Shown piece after piece: positions 62,779 through 64,000 of a stretch of 64,000 bases of DNA (the first letter of the stretch is position 1; each line of letters begins with the position of its first letter). The stretch is from CAVRGQ01 sp963720785. Lineage in GTDB: Bacteria; Actinomycetota; Acidimicrobiia; IMCC26256; DASPTH01. The DNA lies in the NCBI GenBank assembly GCA_963720785.1, contig CAVRGQ010000004.1, positions 992,001 to 1,056,000 on the forward strand, in the 5' to 3' direction. The notes under the pieces are model-generated. The model saw nothing but the letters and a program-made list of their open reading frames with translations. It had not been told where the DNA came from and searched no databases. The position numbers and the translations under genes were made by a program.

Positions 62779-63941
62779 CTACGTGGCCTGGAGCAGGCCG
62801 GCGAGCGTGCTGCCCGCGATCTTGGTGGCGATCGTCGTCGGGCACGTCGGCGAGGACCTTCTCGAGGTAGCTGCGGTTGTTGGGGAACAGGCCGTCGCCG
62901 TGCGGGTAGTCGCCCTCGAAGAGGATGTTGTCGACCGGCATCTGGTCGAGCGCGGTGAGCGCGAAGCGCTCGTCGACGAGGCACACGTACATGTGCTCGC
63001 GGAAGTTCACCGACGGCGGCAGCTTCGGCTTGTGGTGCATGCGGCCGAGGACCGGGTCGAAGTCGATGCGGTGGTCGTGCCACACCTTGTCGGCGCGCTC
63101 GACGAGGTAGGGGATCCATCCGGTGCCACCCTCGGAGAGGATCACCTGCAGGGTGGGGAAGCGGTCGAACACGTTGCCGAGCAGCCAGTCGGCCGCCGCC
63201 ATCATCGAGTTCACGCCGAGCAGCGTGACCTGCACGGTGACCGGCGCGTCGGTGCGAGGTCGACACGAGCTTCGAGCTCGACCCGATGTGCGTGCACAGC
63301 GGGATGCGCAGTCTGCTGCGCGGCGGCGAACAGCGGGTCCCAGTAGTCGGTGTGGATCGACGGCATGCCGAGCACCGTCGGGTTCTCGGAGAACGCGATC
63401 GCCGCGCGCGCCCTTGGCGACGCACGCGGTCGAGCTCCTTCACCGCTTCGTCCATGCGGTGCAGCGGCAGGATCGCCGCGCCGAAGATGCGGTCGGGCGC
63501 GAGGCCGCACCACTCCTCGAGCAGGTGGTCGTTGTACGCCTGCAGGCAGGCGAGCGCGAGGTCCTGGTCCTGGGCGACAGGGTAGAAGCGGTGGCCGGCG
63601 AACCGCGCGTAGTTGGGGAACAGCAGCTGCGCCCACACGCCGTCGAGGTCCATGTCCTTCAGCCGCTCGGCCGGGTCGTAGCAACCGGGGCGGATCTCGT
63701 CGTAGCGCGCGGTGCCCGGCGCGGGCGGGTAGCCCTCCTCGGAGAAGCCCTCCCGTGGCCGGCACGAGCCCATGGTGAGGAAGTAGCGCTGGTCTTCGAA
63801 CACCCAGCACTCGCGCCCGTCGACCTCCTCGATGTGCGGCGCACGATCGCGGTACTTCGCGGGGGCGCGGTCGACCCACAGGTCCGCGGGCTCGATCAGG
63901 TGGTCGTCGGCCGAGTAGATCTTCGCGTCGGCAGGAAGCAT
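62779..63941 (-). pseudogene. Amidohydrolase family metal-dependent hydrolase, broken by several frame changes
   Basis: Fragments join to a TIM-barrel amidohydrolase of about 387 residues. KIYSADDHLIEPADLWVDRA is the family start (DDHxxEP metal site), then FEDQRYFLTMGSCRPREGFS, DLDGVWAQLLFPNYARFAGH, FSENPTVLGMPSIHTDYWDP, LRIPLCTHIGSSSKL, ILSEGGTGWIPYLVERADKV and NILFEGDYPHGDGLFPNNRS (late metal Asp), ending TKIAGSTLAGLLQAT. Frame changes lie near 63410, 63310, 63258 and 62835. The ATG at 63941 has GAGGAG upstream. Relatives act on diverse rings or carboxylates (decarboxylase-like). Confidence 0.78.
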
Positions 63942-64000
63942 GGAGACTCCTCGGATCGCGGGGCGTCGGAGTGCGGGGGGCGGTGGCACGGGGGTGCCGG

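Overview
The window is high-GC DNA from an actinobacterium, most likely of class Acidimicrobiia (inference). It encodes both tiny ribosomal proteins so far tied to Actinobacteria (bS22 and bL37). Its central housekeeping block has the same gene content and broadly the same order as Mycobacterium tuberculosis Rv1003-Rv1026. Its extracellular proteins carry Ser/Thr-rich linkers and C-terminal repeats of a kind common in Acidimicrobiia.

Layout. 1-12 kb: mixed metabolism (RDD membrane protein, hisC, serC with an FAH-family hydrolase, an M20 peptidase, a Tat-type molybdopterin oxidoreductase with a cytochrome b partner, gpmI, SIMPL protein, thioesterase). 12.3-15.6 kb: bL37 and a large secreted subtilase. 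15.7-39.2 kb: the conserved actinobacterial block ychF, DUF192, rsmI, metG-tatD, rpfB-like, rsmA, ispE, bS22, tRNA-Gln, glmU, prs, rplY, pth, mfd, SurA-like, mazG, [pirin, P450], eno, divIC, DUF501, ppx. It covers tRNA charging, rRNA and ribosome maturation, cell-wall precursors, translation quality control and transcription-coupled repair. 39.3-47.7 kb: class V aminotransferase, orn, acetyltransferase, SDR, acyltransferase, MATE exporter, acyl-CoA ligase, tRNA-Leu. 47.7-60.2 kb: a general-stress partner-switching island with two SigF/SigB-family sigma factors, several RsbW/UsfX-type proteins, two STAS antagonists, a roughly 1350-residue MASE1-GAF-PP2C-HATPase sensor and small stress-type proteins. 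60.2-63.9 kb: P450, CoA-transferase and amidohydrolase, all broken by frame changes.

Two promoter architectures recur. Housekeeping-type genes often have a TANNNT -10 box 6-8 nt before the start codon, which predicts leaderless mRNAs. In the stress island, six genes have a GGGTAC or GGGTAG box exactly 9 nt before the start codon, and five of these have a GGTTT-like -35 box 15-17 nt upstream. This fits the mycobacterial SigF consensus and suggests that the island's sigma factors control the small proteins around them.

More than twenty reading-frame changes interrupt otherwise well-conserved genes (hisC, rsmI, mfd, ppx, both sigma factors and others), and they crowd into the last 3 kb. Sequencing or assembly indels are the simplest explanation, so I annotate these genes across the shift and give its position.
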